A DNA stretch of 64,000 bases from Tricholoma matsutake (Eukaryota; Basidiomycota; Agaricomycetes; Agaricales; Tricholomataceae): positions 4,712,001 through 4,776,000 of the forward strand of contig AP026546.1 of the NCBI GenBank assembly GCA_026075535.2. Direction: 5' to 3'. Positions within the stretch are counted from its first letter, which is position 1, and each line of letters opens with the position of its first letter. The notes under the pieces are model-generated. The model did no database searches. It was not told the DNA's origin and saw only the letters and a program-made list of their open reading frames with translations. A program made the translations under genes and the position numbers. This document shows, piece by piece, positions 1-12,510 of this stretch.

Positions 1-369
1 TGGTAACCTATGAAATAGCATCGGACATAGGCATCAGACACAGGCAGCAGCATTGGCATTGGCATCAGAATCTGGCATTGACAATCAGGCACAGCTTCCA
101 CACAATGTATGTACACATTGCATTGAGTGATACGGGTTCAGTGGATGCTCTCCAGTGCTCTATATATATGTACCTACTATAGTAACCACTATTAGATCAC
201 CTGCTGCACCATAATGTAAATTGTATAGACATGGGGAACCAATGAATTGGCATTGGGAGTGGGCATTGCAGTCAGGCACAGAAAGCAAAGACCTTGGCAG
301 GAATTGTTATTGTTACATATTACAAGTTGTAATGGTACTGTATACATTTGTGCAGGAAATATATCTGCA

Positions 370-1812
370 TCATTCATTGTCAGTGGTGTCCATCATATCA
401 TTGGAGCCAGGAAACCAAGTGGCATCAATATAACTAAAGTCTGCATGACTATAGATCAGCAGTGTGATGCTAGAAGTAGTGCCCCTTTCTATCTGAGAGG
501 TGATGGGGGGCTCAGCAGTAGAATTCTCCACATCAGACTCAGCATCAGCATCAGCATCAGCATCAGCATCAGCATCAGACTTGGCATGAGATCCAGCTGA
601 ATTGGTCTCCAAAGATGAAAGGAAAACATCAGCCGCATCCAATGCAGTGGGAAAAGCTGTTGAAATGGGATTTGTGGGTGGAGATGAAGAGGTGGAATCT
701 GCAGTGGCATCAAAGGCAGTTGGGGAACCCATATGGGGAGATGAATAGTCATTGTCATTGTCACCCTGCCATGCCATGGGTGCCTGAAAGGCGGTGGGCT
801 AACCAGCATGATTAGATCCATCATCTTTGCCTCTCCATACCATAGCAGCATAAGAGGCAGTGGGCTGGTCAAGGGTATTTGCATTGGCATCGGGAACAGG
901 ATGGGAGCGGGAGCGGCATCAGAATTGGCATTGGACTCAGCATTGGTATGTGATGAATCATCTGATTCAGCATCTGAAAAATATAGGCCAGTATCAATAC
1001 CAGTTACTGTGGGTGGTCGACTGTAGGCAGCAGAGACTGTTGGGATACTTGCTGTGATCAACCACTCCTTGTTGTATACACCATGAGGCAGGGACCATAC
1101 ATACCTGAAATGATGTGATTTGCCCTTGCCCTTGGTCTTCTGGTTGGATGCCAAAACATCATTCTCTGTGATGTCAACACCCCAGGTCCACTTGTGGGAG
1201 GTGGGGGGAAGAGACTCCAGGCACTCAAGTTCGGCCTGTGTGTGCACCACCACAAGCTGTGATTGTCTTGCTACAGCTGATTGCTCTGAAGGTCCTGCAG
1301 CATGTCAAGGAGTTTTTTTGGATGCCACTGCCATTGACATTGATGCTGCTGCTGCAGACAACAAAGTCCGTGGCTCAGCCTGAAGCTCCTTGAGCAGGGC
1401 AAGCTCATGAAGCCATTGTAACCCTGCTGCTTGCCTGACATTCACATTGATTGCAGCAGCTAATGATTTGCAGCCATCTATGAAGTCATGCATATTATGT
1501 ACTTTCTCAAACATATCACAAACAAGAGCTCAGAGGTCGGTACAAGATTGACACTTGGCTTGGCAGTGAGTGGCTGATAGTAGGGGCAGGGATATATTGC
1601 CAATAACTATTGAGACACTCGTCCAGGGTGTTAATGCCAAAAATCTCCCCTGTTGCTGGTTCCCTATCGTGTCTCCACCAATCACATGCATATGAATGCA
1701 CTAGGTGGCTTGGACTCTCCCTGGCAACACCATCATCCAACACAGCTAAGAGAGATGGATGGAATCCAAGGGGTAGGTGAATCAAATTGACATCAGCCAG
1801 ACTGTTGGCCAA
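370..1812 (-). pseudogene. Broken ORFs of unknown function
   Basis: Three overlapping minus-strand reading pieces (370-777, 489-1253, 1516-1812) look like one decayed coding region read in more than one frame. The 489-1253 piece starts with a W-rich segment (SHKWTWGVDITEND) and then becomes Asp/Ser/Asn rich. The 370-777 piece has an alternating Asp-Ala run encoded by the hexanucleotide microsatellite at 541-578. I do not recognise the family. The region lies just 3' of the truncated gypsy element and may itself be transposon-derived. Frame changes mean no single intact product is visible. Confidence 0.3.
541..578. repeat. (AGCATC)n microsatellite
   Basis: Pure hexanucleotide array of a little more than six units. 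It lies inside a minus-strand ORF, where it encodes alternating Asp-Ala. Looser copies of the same GCATCAG/GCATTGG motif recur in 30-90 and 880-950, so slippage has shaped the whole first kilobase. Confidence 0.9.
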
Positions 1813-2169
1813 GGATCAAACCAGGATCAGCATGTTGATCACAAGGCTGATTGTGGTGGCAATGCCAACCCAAGACATGACATACATCTGTCATATTTTT
1901 CAGTGACATATTACTTACTTCCCTTGGAAAAGATCTCAATCTTACAAGCTTGGAATAGAGAGTCTTCTGCATCCACTGTTGTTTTATGAAGTTTGCCTGG
2001 CCAATCTCCAACAAAACTCATGGAATCAGGACTCCACATACCAAATGATTTCCTGTGTATGCATTTGGAGTGGACCTTTTGGCCCTGATTGCAAAGAGAA
2101 AGGATTGAAGATTGCAAGAGTTTTGTTTGACATAGTGGGTTAGTGATCAAGATAATTTGAGATTACATA

Positions 2170-4214
2170 ATACAGGACATTTTGGGTCATAGAGGGGAGA
2201 TATAATCGACATTTGTTAATCTAAATGCATTGTCATGATCTGTCCAGATTTCAATCTGATGTATACATCTCTCCAAATAATGTCTCCATGCCTCCAATGC
2301 TCATATTATTCTCAACATCTCTTTGTCATGCACATCATAATTCCTCTGCACATCATTCAACCCTCAGGATAAATATGCACAAGGATGCCATTTGTCATCT
2401 TTGCATAGCATTGATAATACCACTCCAGTAGCAAAGTCTGATGCATCTGATTCTACTCATAAGGGGCATGTGAAATCTACTGGGGCTAATATTGGTCTCT
2501 TCCCAAACTTTCTCTTCAATTCCTCAAACACTATCTGCTGCTGTTCCCCCCACCTCCACACTACTCCCTTTTGCATAAGGTTATGTAAGGGTGTGGCAAT
2601 TTTAGAAATATTATGCACAAAGCAATGATAGTTATGTGCAAGTCCCAAGAAGGCTTGAACCTCCTTGACATGGTGGGCACAGGCCAATCCATGATTGCCT
2701 TGATCAGATCCATCTTGATTCTGTCAGGGACGATCAATAATCCTAGGAACTCAATCTTGCTTGCACCAAATACACACTTCTCTGGTTTCAAAAATAGATC
2801 ATTCTCCACTAATCTCCATAACACCTCCTGCACTATTGCCTCATGATTTTCTTCATTCTCTGTAAATATCAGAATGTTGTGAAAGAAAATATTATTACCA
2901 CTCCTTTGTCAATTATGTCCTTGAAAATGTTGTTCATCATATTTTGGAAAGTCAGGGGACTATTGGTCATCCTGAAAAACATGACCAGCAGTTCAAAAGA
3001 TCCTTGATGTGTGGCAAATGCAGCCTTCCACTCATCTCCTCTCATAATGCATACATTATTATATCACCATCGTAGATCCAATTTTCTAAAGATTTTGGCC
3101 TTTCCCACCTTGTCAATTATTTCTGAGATCAAGGGTAGGGGGTACACATTCTTTACTGTCCACTCATTCAGATACCTATAATCCATACACATTCTCTTTC
3201 TCTGATCCTTTTTTGGCACAAAGAATATTGGTGATGTCTGTGGGGATTTTGAAGGTTGTATGTATCCCTTGTGTAATTGCTCATTTAGGAATGCATCAAC
3301 TTCTTCTTGTTCCTTTGGAGATAATGGATAGACCTTCAACTTCTTTGGCACAAACCCTGGCTTCATCTCAATCACATGATCCCATGGCTTCCACACTGGC
3401 ATTTGCTCAGACTCCTTCTTCTGAAAGACTGACAGATATTTGTGATATTCTTTTGTTACCCACTCCTCCAATGGCTTCTCCACATTCACTACATTCCTAT
3501 CCCACAACTGCCCTCCACAAATTTCTCTAAACATCTGCTCCTGTGCTTCTTTCTCAATCATGATTGGAACTTCCTTATTTGGCATATCTTCATCCTTTCA
3601 CACTTCCTTGAATGTTCTTTCTCCTTCCTCACCTTTTTCACCTTTTTCACCTTTTTCATATACACATTACATTCCTTAGGACAATGAGTCATCTGTACTT
3701 TCCCAGTCTTCCAATCAATTTTTGGATTATGCTTGTGTAACCACAGACATCCTATTATTAAATTGGTCTTCCTGAGATCACACACTTCAAATATCGCTTG
3801 TTCCTGATGCCCCTGATACCTTAGTACCATAGTCACCTCCTCCTTAATAGTCCCTCCATGATTTATTGTTCCATCAATATTGTACACCATTATAGGTTGC
3901 GATAGCTTTCACATATTAATACTGTTTCTGGTAGTTAAGGATCAGTTAATAAATGATCCTGTAGCACCACTATCAAGCAATGCTTCCACGTCAATCACTG
4001 CATGTGTGTCCACTGTCTTCAATCCCACAGTCAAAGTGATTTCAGGTTGGATTCGTACAGAACAAATAAAGAATTTAGGGGTTTTCAGAAATAGTGTTTG
4101 CCAATTTTCTTCATCACATGATTGACAATGGTTGTACTCCTCATCAATTTCCTTTTCTGGTTTGCCCTGAGTTTCCTCTGATACTAGTACATTGTAACAG
4201 TTCTGGGTCACCAA
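2170..4214 (-). pseudogene. gypsy-A pol remnant (protease, RT, RNase H)
   Basis: Protease with the aspartyl motif LLDSGATGSFIN is at 3942-4214. The RT N-terminal half (MDYRYLNEWTV, KLDLRW) is at 3064-3585. The RT thumb (PEKCVFGASKIEFLG) and the connection and RNase H start (FLGLAHNYHCFV) run through 2457-2833. A frayed RNase H (SDASDFATG, then HDKEML) continues to about 2170. The palm region between 2840 and 3060 is frameshifted. Integrase is absent, so the element was truncated here. Confidence 0.85.
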
Positions 4215-4317
4215 TTGGGAAGCCTTTACTGGGACTCTTCCACAAAATTCAGCTGCCTGGCTTCCTCCTGCTTCACTTCCTCAATTGTAGCTTCCCTAAT
4301 CTTTCTCTTCTGCCTGC

Positions 4318-5370
4318 AATTCCTAGAAATATGTCCTAACTGCCCACAGTTAAAACATTTAAGTAGGGCATGTCTCCCTGCTTATTCAACCTCCATAGTG
4401 TCTGGTGTTTCTGGCATGCGCTGCTGCTTGTACCTTTCCTTTCTCAGACTTTCCCCCTGATGGCTTTCCAAATTTACTACTTCTGTACATCAACTTTGAT
4501 TTGGCCTGTTCCTGCTTATATTGCTGATCAAGGTGCATCACCCAATTATACTACTTGTCCAACTTCTCTGGCATAGAAGGTAGTTGGTAGATAGACTTGA
4601 ATAAGGAGGGATTTAATCCTGCTTTCAAAAATTCTACCAATGCAGCTTCTCCCATATCCATCTGTAAAGCTTCTGCTTTAAGCTGCAAAACAAATTCATC
4701 TGCCGTTAAGAAACCTTGGCACATAATCTTTAATTTAGCATTAGCTGTCACCTTTGGATTAGGATCCCCAAACTGCACCTCCAATCTCTCCAAAAATTCC
4801 TTGAAAGTTGCACATGGTTTATTTCCCATGGCAATTTGATTAATAGCCTCATTTCTCCAGAACTGTGCTTTCTAAGGCAAGGCAGGGGTAGGGTATACCC
4901 TTGTGTTTTTGGGCTAAGGGTATGAGGGGTAAGGGTAGGGGTTTGGAAGTTCATACCCTTGCATACCCCTGTACCCTTACTAAGGGTACAGGGGTATGCT
5001 TATGTAAGAATATCATTTGATTTTTTCAGCTACAAAGACTCATATTCAAGATTTTCATCAATTAAATTCAGATTTTTGAATGGTCCAACATGATAATGGC
5101 TTTCATATGTTAATAAGAGGTATTAATATGTGATATTAATAGTAAATACAATAGTTATCAACACTTTTCAAATGAATTTTGCTCTAAATATGTTGATTTT
5201 GTGCCAAACCCTTGTACCCTTGACAAACCCTCCCATACCCTTGGCAACCCCCATACCCTTACCCCTAAGGGTAGGGTGTTCAGGGGTAGGGGTAAGGGTA
5301 TGAGATTTGACACCCAGGGGTAACCCCTGCCTTGCCCTAGTGCTTTCCCCCCTATAGAAAATCAATCCTA
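4318..5370 (-). pseudogene. gypsy-A gag remnant with CCHC knuckle
   Basis: Retrotransposon capsid-type Gag. The piece at 4551-4829 has the typical Gag core (LERLEVQFGDPNPKVTA, then FLKAGLNPSLFKSIYQLP). Downstream at 4318-4365 the minus strand encodes a perfect CX2CX4HX4C knuckle (CFNCGQLGHISRNC) for nucleic-acid binding. A MITE sits between the start of the visible Gag and its core. Frame breaks lie between core and knuckle. No start codon is preserved because the upstream part is lost under the adjacent copia LTR. Confidence 0.8.
4873..5339. mobile_element. hAT-type MITE (GGGTA-rich family, copy 1)
   Basis: 467 bp flanked by a perfect 8-bp duplication GTGCTTTC (4865-4872 and 5340-5347). The termini are inverted repeats: TAAGGCAAGGCAGGGGT at the left and TAGGGCAAGGCAGGGGT on the opposite strand at the right. 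Subterminal parts are packed with GGGTA/TACCC motifs. The 8-bp duplication and the YARNG-type ends are the signature of hAT elements. There is no coding capacity, so it is non-autonomous. A second copy of the same family in opposite orientation is at 38682-44961. Confidence 0.93.
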
Positions 5371-5704
5371 GAGTGTACAAAGTAAACTCAGTCTCTGTAT
5401 AAGCGACTATATTGCGCTAACTGTACCTAGAGTGTACAAAGTAAACTATGGGTACAGTGAACTAACAGATAAATGATAACTATGAAGAAAATGCTCACCT
5501 CAGTCTCTGTATAAGTGACTGAGGTGTCTAAACTACTGAGCACAGAATATATACCTATCTAACAAGACAAAGAGACCATTCACAAAGGTATCTATTGGGC
5601 ATGCACATCAAGTGATGTGCTAAATCTAGTACTCACATCATATGTGCTGGAACAGCTGCATCAAATGATGCGGCAGTGCTTCACTCATGGTGTAATTCTC
5701 AACA
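5370..5704 (-). repeat. copia-A 3' LTR (left boundary approximate)
   Basis: The LTR begins on the minus strand with TGTTGAGAATTACACC, directly after the polypurine tract at 5705-5718. It contains two direct copies of CCTAGAGTGTACAAAGTAAA near 5368 and 5428. No partner LTR is present in the window, so the outer end and any target duplication cannot be fixed. Confidence 0.65.
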
Positions 5705-6794
5705 CTCCTCCTCACCATGAGCACTCCTTCTTGCATGGAATCTAGCGGAGGCCTAGGGAATTCCAAAGGTATGTAAATTGTTTAACATCTAAGGCCTTTG
5801 TGAACATGTCAGCAACATTTTTGTGAGTGCTGACATAGGTCAGATGTAGTTCACTCAATTGGATTTGTTTGCAAAGGAAGTGATATTTGATGTCGATGTG
5901 TTTAACATGGGAATGAAGGAGAGGGTCTTTGGACAAAGACTTGGTAGCCGAATTGTTGCAATAGATAGTCATTGGGAATGATTGTCAATAGTTAATGGAG
6001 TCAAGTAGTGTGCACAGCCAAATACATTCTTTTGTGGTCTCGAATGTGGCAACATACTCCACCTCACATGAGGAGGTGGCAACAACCTTTTGCTTCCACA
6101 TGGTCCAGGATACAGCACCAGAACCAAGGGAGCATATGTAACCTCTGATGTTGTGATGCATGTCAAGGCAATTAGCCCAGTCAGAATCGCTAAATGAATG
6201 GAGGATGAGAGGGCGATCCCCACTGAGGTAGAGCTTGAGGTCCCTCATCCCTTTTAAACAGTGCACCAACCTTATAGTGGCTACCCAGTGATCAAAGGAA
6301 TAGCTATCAAGATATTGTGATAATTGCTGAACCACATAAGAAATGTTGGGACAAGTGGATATGGCCAAATAGAGTAAGCAACCAACAAGGGATTGATATG
6401 GTAACTTGTTGAGCTGTAGTTGATCATCGGTGGATAAGGATTGCTTGTTGGGGTGACAAAGCTTAGATCCAGGTTCAAGGGGGGCTGATATTGGGTGAGA
6501 GTCTTTTTGACCAAACTGTTTGACAATTTGAGTACATTACACCTATTACAGTCAGATTCCAGTTATTCTGGCTGGAATTTCCAGAATTTCTGGAATCTGG
6601 TGGAATTTTTTTTGTATGTAGTTTTCCCTGTGTAGAACAATTCCAGCTGGAGTAATCATCAAATTTGCACCTGGAATCCCTGGAATCTGGCCGGACTCAT
6701 AATTAACTGGACTAACCAGAATTACTGGACACACAGAAAGTTACACAACTGGACTAACCAGAATCCACATGCTGTACCCAATAAAAGTTTTCCA

Positions 6795-6868
6795 TACAAC
6801 AAGAATTGAACACTCGACCTTCAGTCAACACAGAAAACAGCACATTTAACCACTGAGCTACCTGGTCA
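6795..6868 (-). other. tRNA-like segment (degenerate)
   Basis: The minus strand contains GGTAGCTCAGTGGTTAAATG, which fits a Pol III A box and tRNA D-arm, followed about 30 nt later by GTGTTCAATTC, a B-box/T-loop match. Acceptor pairing is poor, so this is likely a tRNA-derived SINE head or a tRNA pseudogene carried within the DNA element. Confidence 0.35.
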
Positions 6869-8413
6869 TTGCAAACATGCCTACTAGTCAACTTAGATAC
6901 CATACCTGGTGGCTGTGGATGACAAAACAGTTGGCTGCATCATTCACTCACCACCCCACCACCACCATTATCAATGCCACCTACCTCCCTCCCTCCTCTC
7001 CACTCTACCACCACCACCACTGCATGCACACCTGCCACCACTGTTCCCATGCCCATGCCCTATGTAAGTTTTTTTGTTTTCTTTTTGTTCATCAACTAAT
7101 TCATCTTGTTTTTTAGGTTCTAACAATGTTATGAGAATGAGACAACTGAAATGGCTGCAAATGAACCACATCAGGCCCAGATGATGCAGATTGCATCGTT
7201 TGGGCCCTATATAAGTTTTCTTGTTTTTTGTTTTTGTTTTTATGAACTAACTAATTGTATTTTATTAATTTTTAGGTTGTACACTAATGGTAACAACTGC
7301 CAACTGCAAAAAATGTGCAATGCACACCCACAGCCACCCAATCCTCCTCCTCCCCATTCAAATGGGATGTGAGGCTGTCAATATGGGATAGAAAGTGCAG
7401 AGGGATGCCGGGAGACCCCAGAATGGGGATACCCACCTGGTAAGCACCCACCTACCCCCCCTCACATGCCACATCACTGACCCCCCTTAACCTCTCTGAA
7501 CTAGGAGACCTCCAAAACAGACAACACACCCACCCCATGCCTGCAAGCCTCTGCTCATAGAGTGGATCATGAGTGTGTGCAGTTGACAACAACAACAACG
7601 CTGCTGCCTACCAGCACCAGAACCCCGGAATGCAAAGCATGGCCACCAACCACGATGGACAACAACAATAAGGACAACAACAACAGGGCCAATGACACAC
7701 CACCTGCCTCCAGCCCCACAAGCCACTGCTCGGGGGGTGGATTGCAGGTGGAATGGCAATGATGACAAGGGGAATGACAATGGGGAGCACAACGAGGAGC
7801 ACAATGGGACACAAGGCACCACAAGGAGCAGGCAGGATGATGGGAACAACACAATGACAGCAACCATGTGGGACAATGGGGACAATGATGGCAACAGCAG
7901 CAACAGATGAAGACCAGGACCAGCTGCCCAGGACAACCCCCACCAGGACAACACAACTAGGAAGATGCAACCCAGCAGATGCACCAAGAAAGACGAACCC
8001 ACCATGACACACCAACCATGACACCAAGGACGGCACACCAAGGATGATGCACCCAGGGCAGTGGGGCCACGTCCCCTCCCCCTCCCCCACATTTCGCATG
8101 GGGAGGGATTTTTAATTATTAAATAGTATTCCACCTCCCCCTCCCTGCATTTTGCATGGGGGAGGGATTTTTTAATATGTATTTAGATAATATATTTAGT
8201 TACCCTTCCCCCTCATGTTCAGCGTGAGGGGGGTGTTATATGTATATTCTCCCTCTCGCATCTTGTGAGAGGCAGGGTTTTTAATTTATGTATATCATCC
8301 CCACATCCCTTGCAATGTGGTTAAATTAAAAAATTTTGATCTTAATTATCTACTCCAAAAAAATGTAGTTATGAGTTTGAGTATCATAAATGAACCTTAC
8401 ATTGATAACCAGT

Positions 8414-8505
8414 AATTCCTCTGTGGCTCAGTTGGTTGAGCATACTTGTTTAGTCTGTCATGTGATCACTTTGCTGCAAGGTCTTGAGTTCAATCCTTAC
8501 TCTGT
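8414..8505 (+). other. tRNA-like segment (degenerate)
   Basis: GTGGCTCAGTTGGTTGAGCA resembles a D-arm/A box, and GAGTTCAATCC resembles a T-loop/B box. Spacing between the boxes is longer than in a normal tRNA and acceptor pairing is weak. It resembles the better tRNA-like copy at 36378-36450, which suggests a tRNA-derived short repeat family. Confidence 0.35.
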
Positions 8506-9603
8506 ACAAATTTATTTTGTAGGCACTTGGAGAACTTAAGACTCAAAAGTTGACTTTTGATTATGGTATACTTCTAAGTTGAGCATCTGGAATAACTGGA
8601 ATGGGTGGGGGAGTGTGAATTTCAGGACAATTTTGTCAATAAGAGCAGTTTGTGAAAGTCCAACTGTATGTGTAATTCTGTCCCAGGTGACAGTAATTCC
8701 AACAATGAAGCATGCAGTGCCCAGGTCAGAAATAATCCACACTTTTTGCATCTGATCCTTGAAGCATTTGTTCTTGGTTGGCGAGTCAGCAATGGAAAGG
8801 AAATCATCAACATGAACAGCTGCAATGATGGTTCCTGAGTCAGTCTTGCGGTAGTATATACAGGATTTGCAGGATAGACACATAAAACCCCAGTCAATCA
8901 TCTGTGCATTCAGTGTCTGATTCCATATATATCCACTCTGCTTCATACTGTATAGTCCATGTTGGAGTCACCACACCCAATCTTCCTTCCTGGGCTCCTC
9001 AAAACTGTTGGGTTGTTACATATATTGTACTTCATCATCTGGTAGTAGGCCATAGAGGAATGCCATGTTTACATCAATTTGTTGGGTGTCCCAGCCTAGA
9101 GAAGCGGTGATGTGCAATAAAATCTGCCAGGATTCCATGTGTGCAGTGGGTGAGGTAGTTTTAGTATAGTCCTTTCCATAGATTTGTTCAAAACCTTTGA
9201 AGACCAGGCATACCTTCCATTGAACTGCTTTTCCCATCTCACTTAATATGGAAGACCGGTTTCCCTTTTTGGATCCACTTCCCTTGGGGTACCTCATCCC
9301 ACAGGATAAGTTTATAGATGCCCATTTCTTTCAATGATTCGAGCTCATATATGTAGCCTTCCCTCCACTTCTCAGCGTTGGTGGTATTCTTCACCTCATC
9401 CCATGTCTTGGGTTCATTCTCAAATTGAAGAGATTTGGGATCAAAGTCCAGGGCCTGGAGTTGGTGTGCCTGGCTGAGATCAAGGTCACAAAGGTAATGT
9501 AAAATGATGTCACAATCACAATCGACTTCTGGATCATGATCATGATCGACTGAATTTGATCAGAATTGGGTTCTGATGTGGCTGTAGCAATAGCCCTGCA
9601 TTC

Positions 9604-11640
9604 TCATTGTGTCTCCTTTAGTCGGGCTGCACTTTCACGGGACTCTTGAACTGCTGCTTCAGTTCTGGTGGGGGCCAGTTGTCCATTTGAGTTTTTTCTG
9701 TGGGTATGTGTATGTGGGTTGAACATCACAGTGGGCTGGACCTGTTGCTCCTCTGTACCAAGGGGGTTGTCATTATTTATAGTAGGGATGTGGAGAAATT
9801 CAATGTTGTCATCATTATAGATTGGACACAATAACATCACACAATTTTGGAGGAGGTGGGCATGATGGCACTGGTGCAGCAGGATGTAGCAATCAAAGTG
9901 ATCATAGTTTAATGCAGTTCCATCAGATACATTTACAGTGATGTTGTTATGAAACATGAAGAGAAGTCTAAGGCCCCAAGAATAATCTGATGACACAATT
10001 TCAGAATGATGAGAGCACAAACAGTTCATGCAGAATAGTAGTTATTATGATCACATAGTTTCAGCTTAACCCAATGGGTCAGCAATATTGATGAGGATGC
10101 AGAAGGTTCACTAAAGAAGGCACCAGAGACAGGAAATTGTTGCAGTAGTGTGTAGAGACAGAGTTGCAGGCAAGAAGCAAGTTCATGGTCAATTAGAACT
10201 ACAGGAGAGCCATGGTCAATTAAAGCTTCCATGTGCAAGTGACCATGTGAAGAGAAATCATTGGGAGCACAATGCCACACAAGATGCAGGATGCAGAATG
10301 GGACATGATTGCTTGCCAAATCATTTGACTTACATGGTAAGTCACCACTGTCCCCCATCAAGATGTTGTACTCATTTGTGGGATGGCTGACTGATGTGAT
10401 GGGGTATGCAGTCATGCCCATAACAGCTGCAATCAGCAGGGGAGGAGGAGGCATATTGGGAGGAGGAGGGGTGAAAGAGGCAACAGAAGCTACAGAGAGT
10501 GGTAACTCATCATTAGGAATAGGCAGTGCAGTCAGTCCCAGGTGTTGGTGGCCATTGTTGATGGTGGCCATTGCTGGACATATCCATCATGACCTGGGAA
10601 TTTGCAAGCATGTCCACCTGTTTCAACACTTGTTACAGCCACTGTGTGCCACTAAGTAATGATGGTTCCCATTCAGTCAGCTTTGGGGGTCTCCCTTGGG
10701 AGGTGATGGAAGGGGTAGATGCACTGTTGCCATTAGCAGATGCAGTGGAGGTTTGGGAGGTCGACTGTTGTTGAGAACAAATAGTGGGAGCTTGGCTACA
10801 GTATCATACAATCCAGCACTAGAGCTGGTGCATTTGAGTTTACAGAACACATCCTCTGCCTCCTTTTGTCATGAAGCAGATTCATCATGGACCTTATTGT
10901 CTGACAGACTCCAACTTGATAAGGAGTTGAACAAAACTTTCCAAGCAATGTTCAACCATGCATGCTGTAGCTTCCATGCAACAGCAGGAAGATCACCATT
11001 GTCAGGTGCAGCATCCTCATTGTCAGATTCAGAATCAGAGTCATGTTTTTCTTTGTATTAATCATATGTGCTGAGGAGTTCATGTGAGAGGTTTGCTTTG
11101 ATCTGGGTACACAATTGGGCAGGGGAGAGGTGGTGTTTGGTGTTCTTAAGCAAGAGACTATTGTGACAAATACTAGTCAAGAAATTATGGAAGGGTGTCA
11201 AGCTCTGCTTGGTATTGCAGACCTTGCAAGCCAATTCTTTCTCCCAGATGGCTGCCACCTAATGAGTGCAGACTTTCATCATGAAATCAGTGAATGAGAG
11301 TGCCATGAGGGTGGCAAGGCCATTGTTGGACATGGCAAGGTTCTGGGTATATGTGTTATACAAGTAGTTGTCATCTGCAGATGACAATCATGAGCATGTG
11401 GAGTGGCAGGTGTAATCTCATGAGGAATGCTGGCGTCTTTAACCCAAAGTTTTGAAAGAATTCTTATAGCTAGCATTCGTAATCTTGGTCGGTGCCCTTG
11501 TCCTCGTTGTCTCATACCGTTAGATTGTGTTGCCAATATGGGGATGCGTTGAGATATGACACAGCACAGGACTCTCACCCGGATTGATGATATTATCTCA
11601 ATGAAAGGTGAGGATGAAGCAACGACGAGCCCCCATGTCA
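9604..11640 (-). pseudogene. Ty3/gypsy fragment (gypsy-B): gag and protease
   Basis: Minus-strand fragment related to the gypsy-D element at 38847-44645. The 10026-10571 ORF carries the same unusual protease motif (ALIDHGSPVVLI) and the same upstream Pro-rich linker. The downstream piece 9604-10029 continues past the protease. The 11058-11258 piece matches the gypsy-D Gag (CKVCNTKQSLTPFHNFL versus the 43.6-kb copy). A decayed knuckle-like GHACKFPGHDGYVQQ lies near 10570-10625. RT and integrase are absent. The 11279-11641 end is not recognisable and could be LTR or flank. Confidence 0.7.
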
Positions 11641-12510
11641 AAAAGTACCTAGTCTTTCACCACCATGTCACACAAAAGTAATGCCTTTGATGGCAGAATT
11701 CTGTGATCCAACATTGGCATCTGACAAGCTGAAGTATAATGTTCTCATAATGCCCTTCTCCACTACACAGATTGGCAAAGCCATCCGATAACAGGATCAG
11801 ATACCGAGGAGAAGACGAGAATGGGCTGTCGAGTCGCCGATGCGTGACCTTGGGCTGAGCACTGATATATGGTGGTGTCCGGTTGCATAAGAGGAATTCT
11901 TCCCAGGGTGATTGGTATCAAAAAATAAGTGTGAGTCTATCCCTGATGTGGGGGTAGACAAGCACTAAGAAGAAGGAGAAAGGATACTAGGACTTACTTC
12001 CAATCACAGAGTGAGATAAGATACAGGGTAGTATTCCAGTGGCTAAGCTAGTGTAGTACAAGTCATAGTTTGAGGTAAAGAAGGAAGATAACTAAGGTAG
12101 TGAGAAGTCCACAATGTAAGCATGTAAATAAGTCATCATAGGCTTACACTTCCACTGACTTTAGCCTGGGCAATCACCATACACAAGAGTCAGGGCCTCA
12201 CACTAGAAGATGTTGTGATTGATCTTGGACCAAAGGACTTTTCATCTGGGCTGCCATTTGTTGCAAACTTGCAATTTCTTGTGTCAAAAAATTGAAGGGT
12301 TTGGCATTTTGTGTCCTCTTTGGAATCCAATGACCCCAGTGTGATGAAGAAACAGAGTCAATGAGGATGTTGAGAGAAGATAATACATATGAGAGTCATT
12401 TAGATTCATTCTAGACAGGCATAAGATGGATCTTAGTGAATATGTATTCAATGAATAAGTATGTACTCAGATAAGCATTGAGTGAGATAAGGCAAGCTCC
12501 CCATTACATA
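11641..12510. other. No recognisable gene
   Basis: Non-coding sequence between the gypsy-B fragment and the Tc1/mariner-type transposon. I see no ORF, terminal repeats or RNA gene that I can support. It may include decayed LTR sequence. Confidence 0.5.

Larger units (their letters stand above)
2170..5370 (-). mobile_element. Truncated Ty3/gypsy element (gypsy-A), gag to RNase H
   Basis: Minus-strand remnant reading gag (from about 5370), zinc knuckle, protease, reverse transcriptase and RNase H, ending near 2170 with no integrase and no LTR. The 467-bp MITE at 4873-5339 interrupts gag. Its removal together with one target-duplication copy restores the gag frame (GGKAQFWRNE). The 5' end is cut off by the copia LTR that begins near 5370. 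Many stops and frame changes make it non-functional. Confidence 0.85.
6530..8625. mobile_element. Non-autonomous DNA element with 8-bp TSD
   Basis: 2,096 bp flanked by a perfect 8-bp duplication GACAATTT (6522-6529 and 8626-8633), interrupting copia-A RT. The ends carry an imperfect inverted repeat with a shared subterminal block ATTCCAGTTATTC at both sides. The very ends do not match the usual hAT YARNG rule, so superfamily assignment is tentative. Inside are C-rich/G-rich hairpin-like repeats (8060-8310), low-complexity CAN-rich sequence (7560-7990) and two tRNA-like segments. No transposase ORF is seen. Confidence 0.7.
5742..9560 (-). pseudogene. copia-A RT and RNase H remnant
   Basis: The copia RT N-terminal part (KTWDEVKNTTNAEKWREG) lies near 9350-9420. 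The RT core with QIDVNMAFLYGLL follows at 9016-9297, and the palm with AAVHVDDFLSIAD at 8536-8946. After the inserted element the RT end (YQSLVGCLLYLAISTCPNIS) is at 6281-6470. RNase H with SSCEVEYVA and THKNVADMFTKAL is at 5742-6223. Frame changes are present at several points, so the product is not functional. Joining the flanks of the insertion restores an open frame (IDKIVKQFGQKDSHPI). Confidence 0.85.
5370..9600 (-). mobile_element. Ty1/copia remnant (copia-A) with 3' LTR
   Basis: Minus-strand copia element reduced to RT, RNase H and the 3' LTR. The LTR ends (plus strand) at 5704 in CAACA, preceded on the minus strand by the purine tract GGTGAGGAGGAG. Its other boundary near 5370 is not sharp. 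Gag, protease and integrase are missing. At about 9600 the sequence changes to an unrelated gypsy fragment. A 2.1-kb element (6530-8625) is inserted within the RT/RNase H region. Confidence 0.8.

Noticed and set aside
7487..8134. Minus-strand ORF of 215 residues with many Cys/Leu/Val
   Set aside because: It is antisense to CAN-rich low-complexity DNA within a non-autonomous element; composition alone explains the open frame and no domain is seen.
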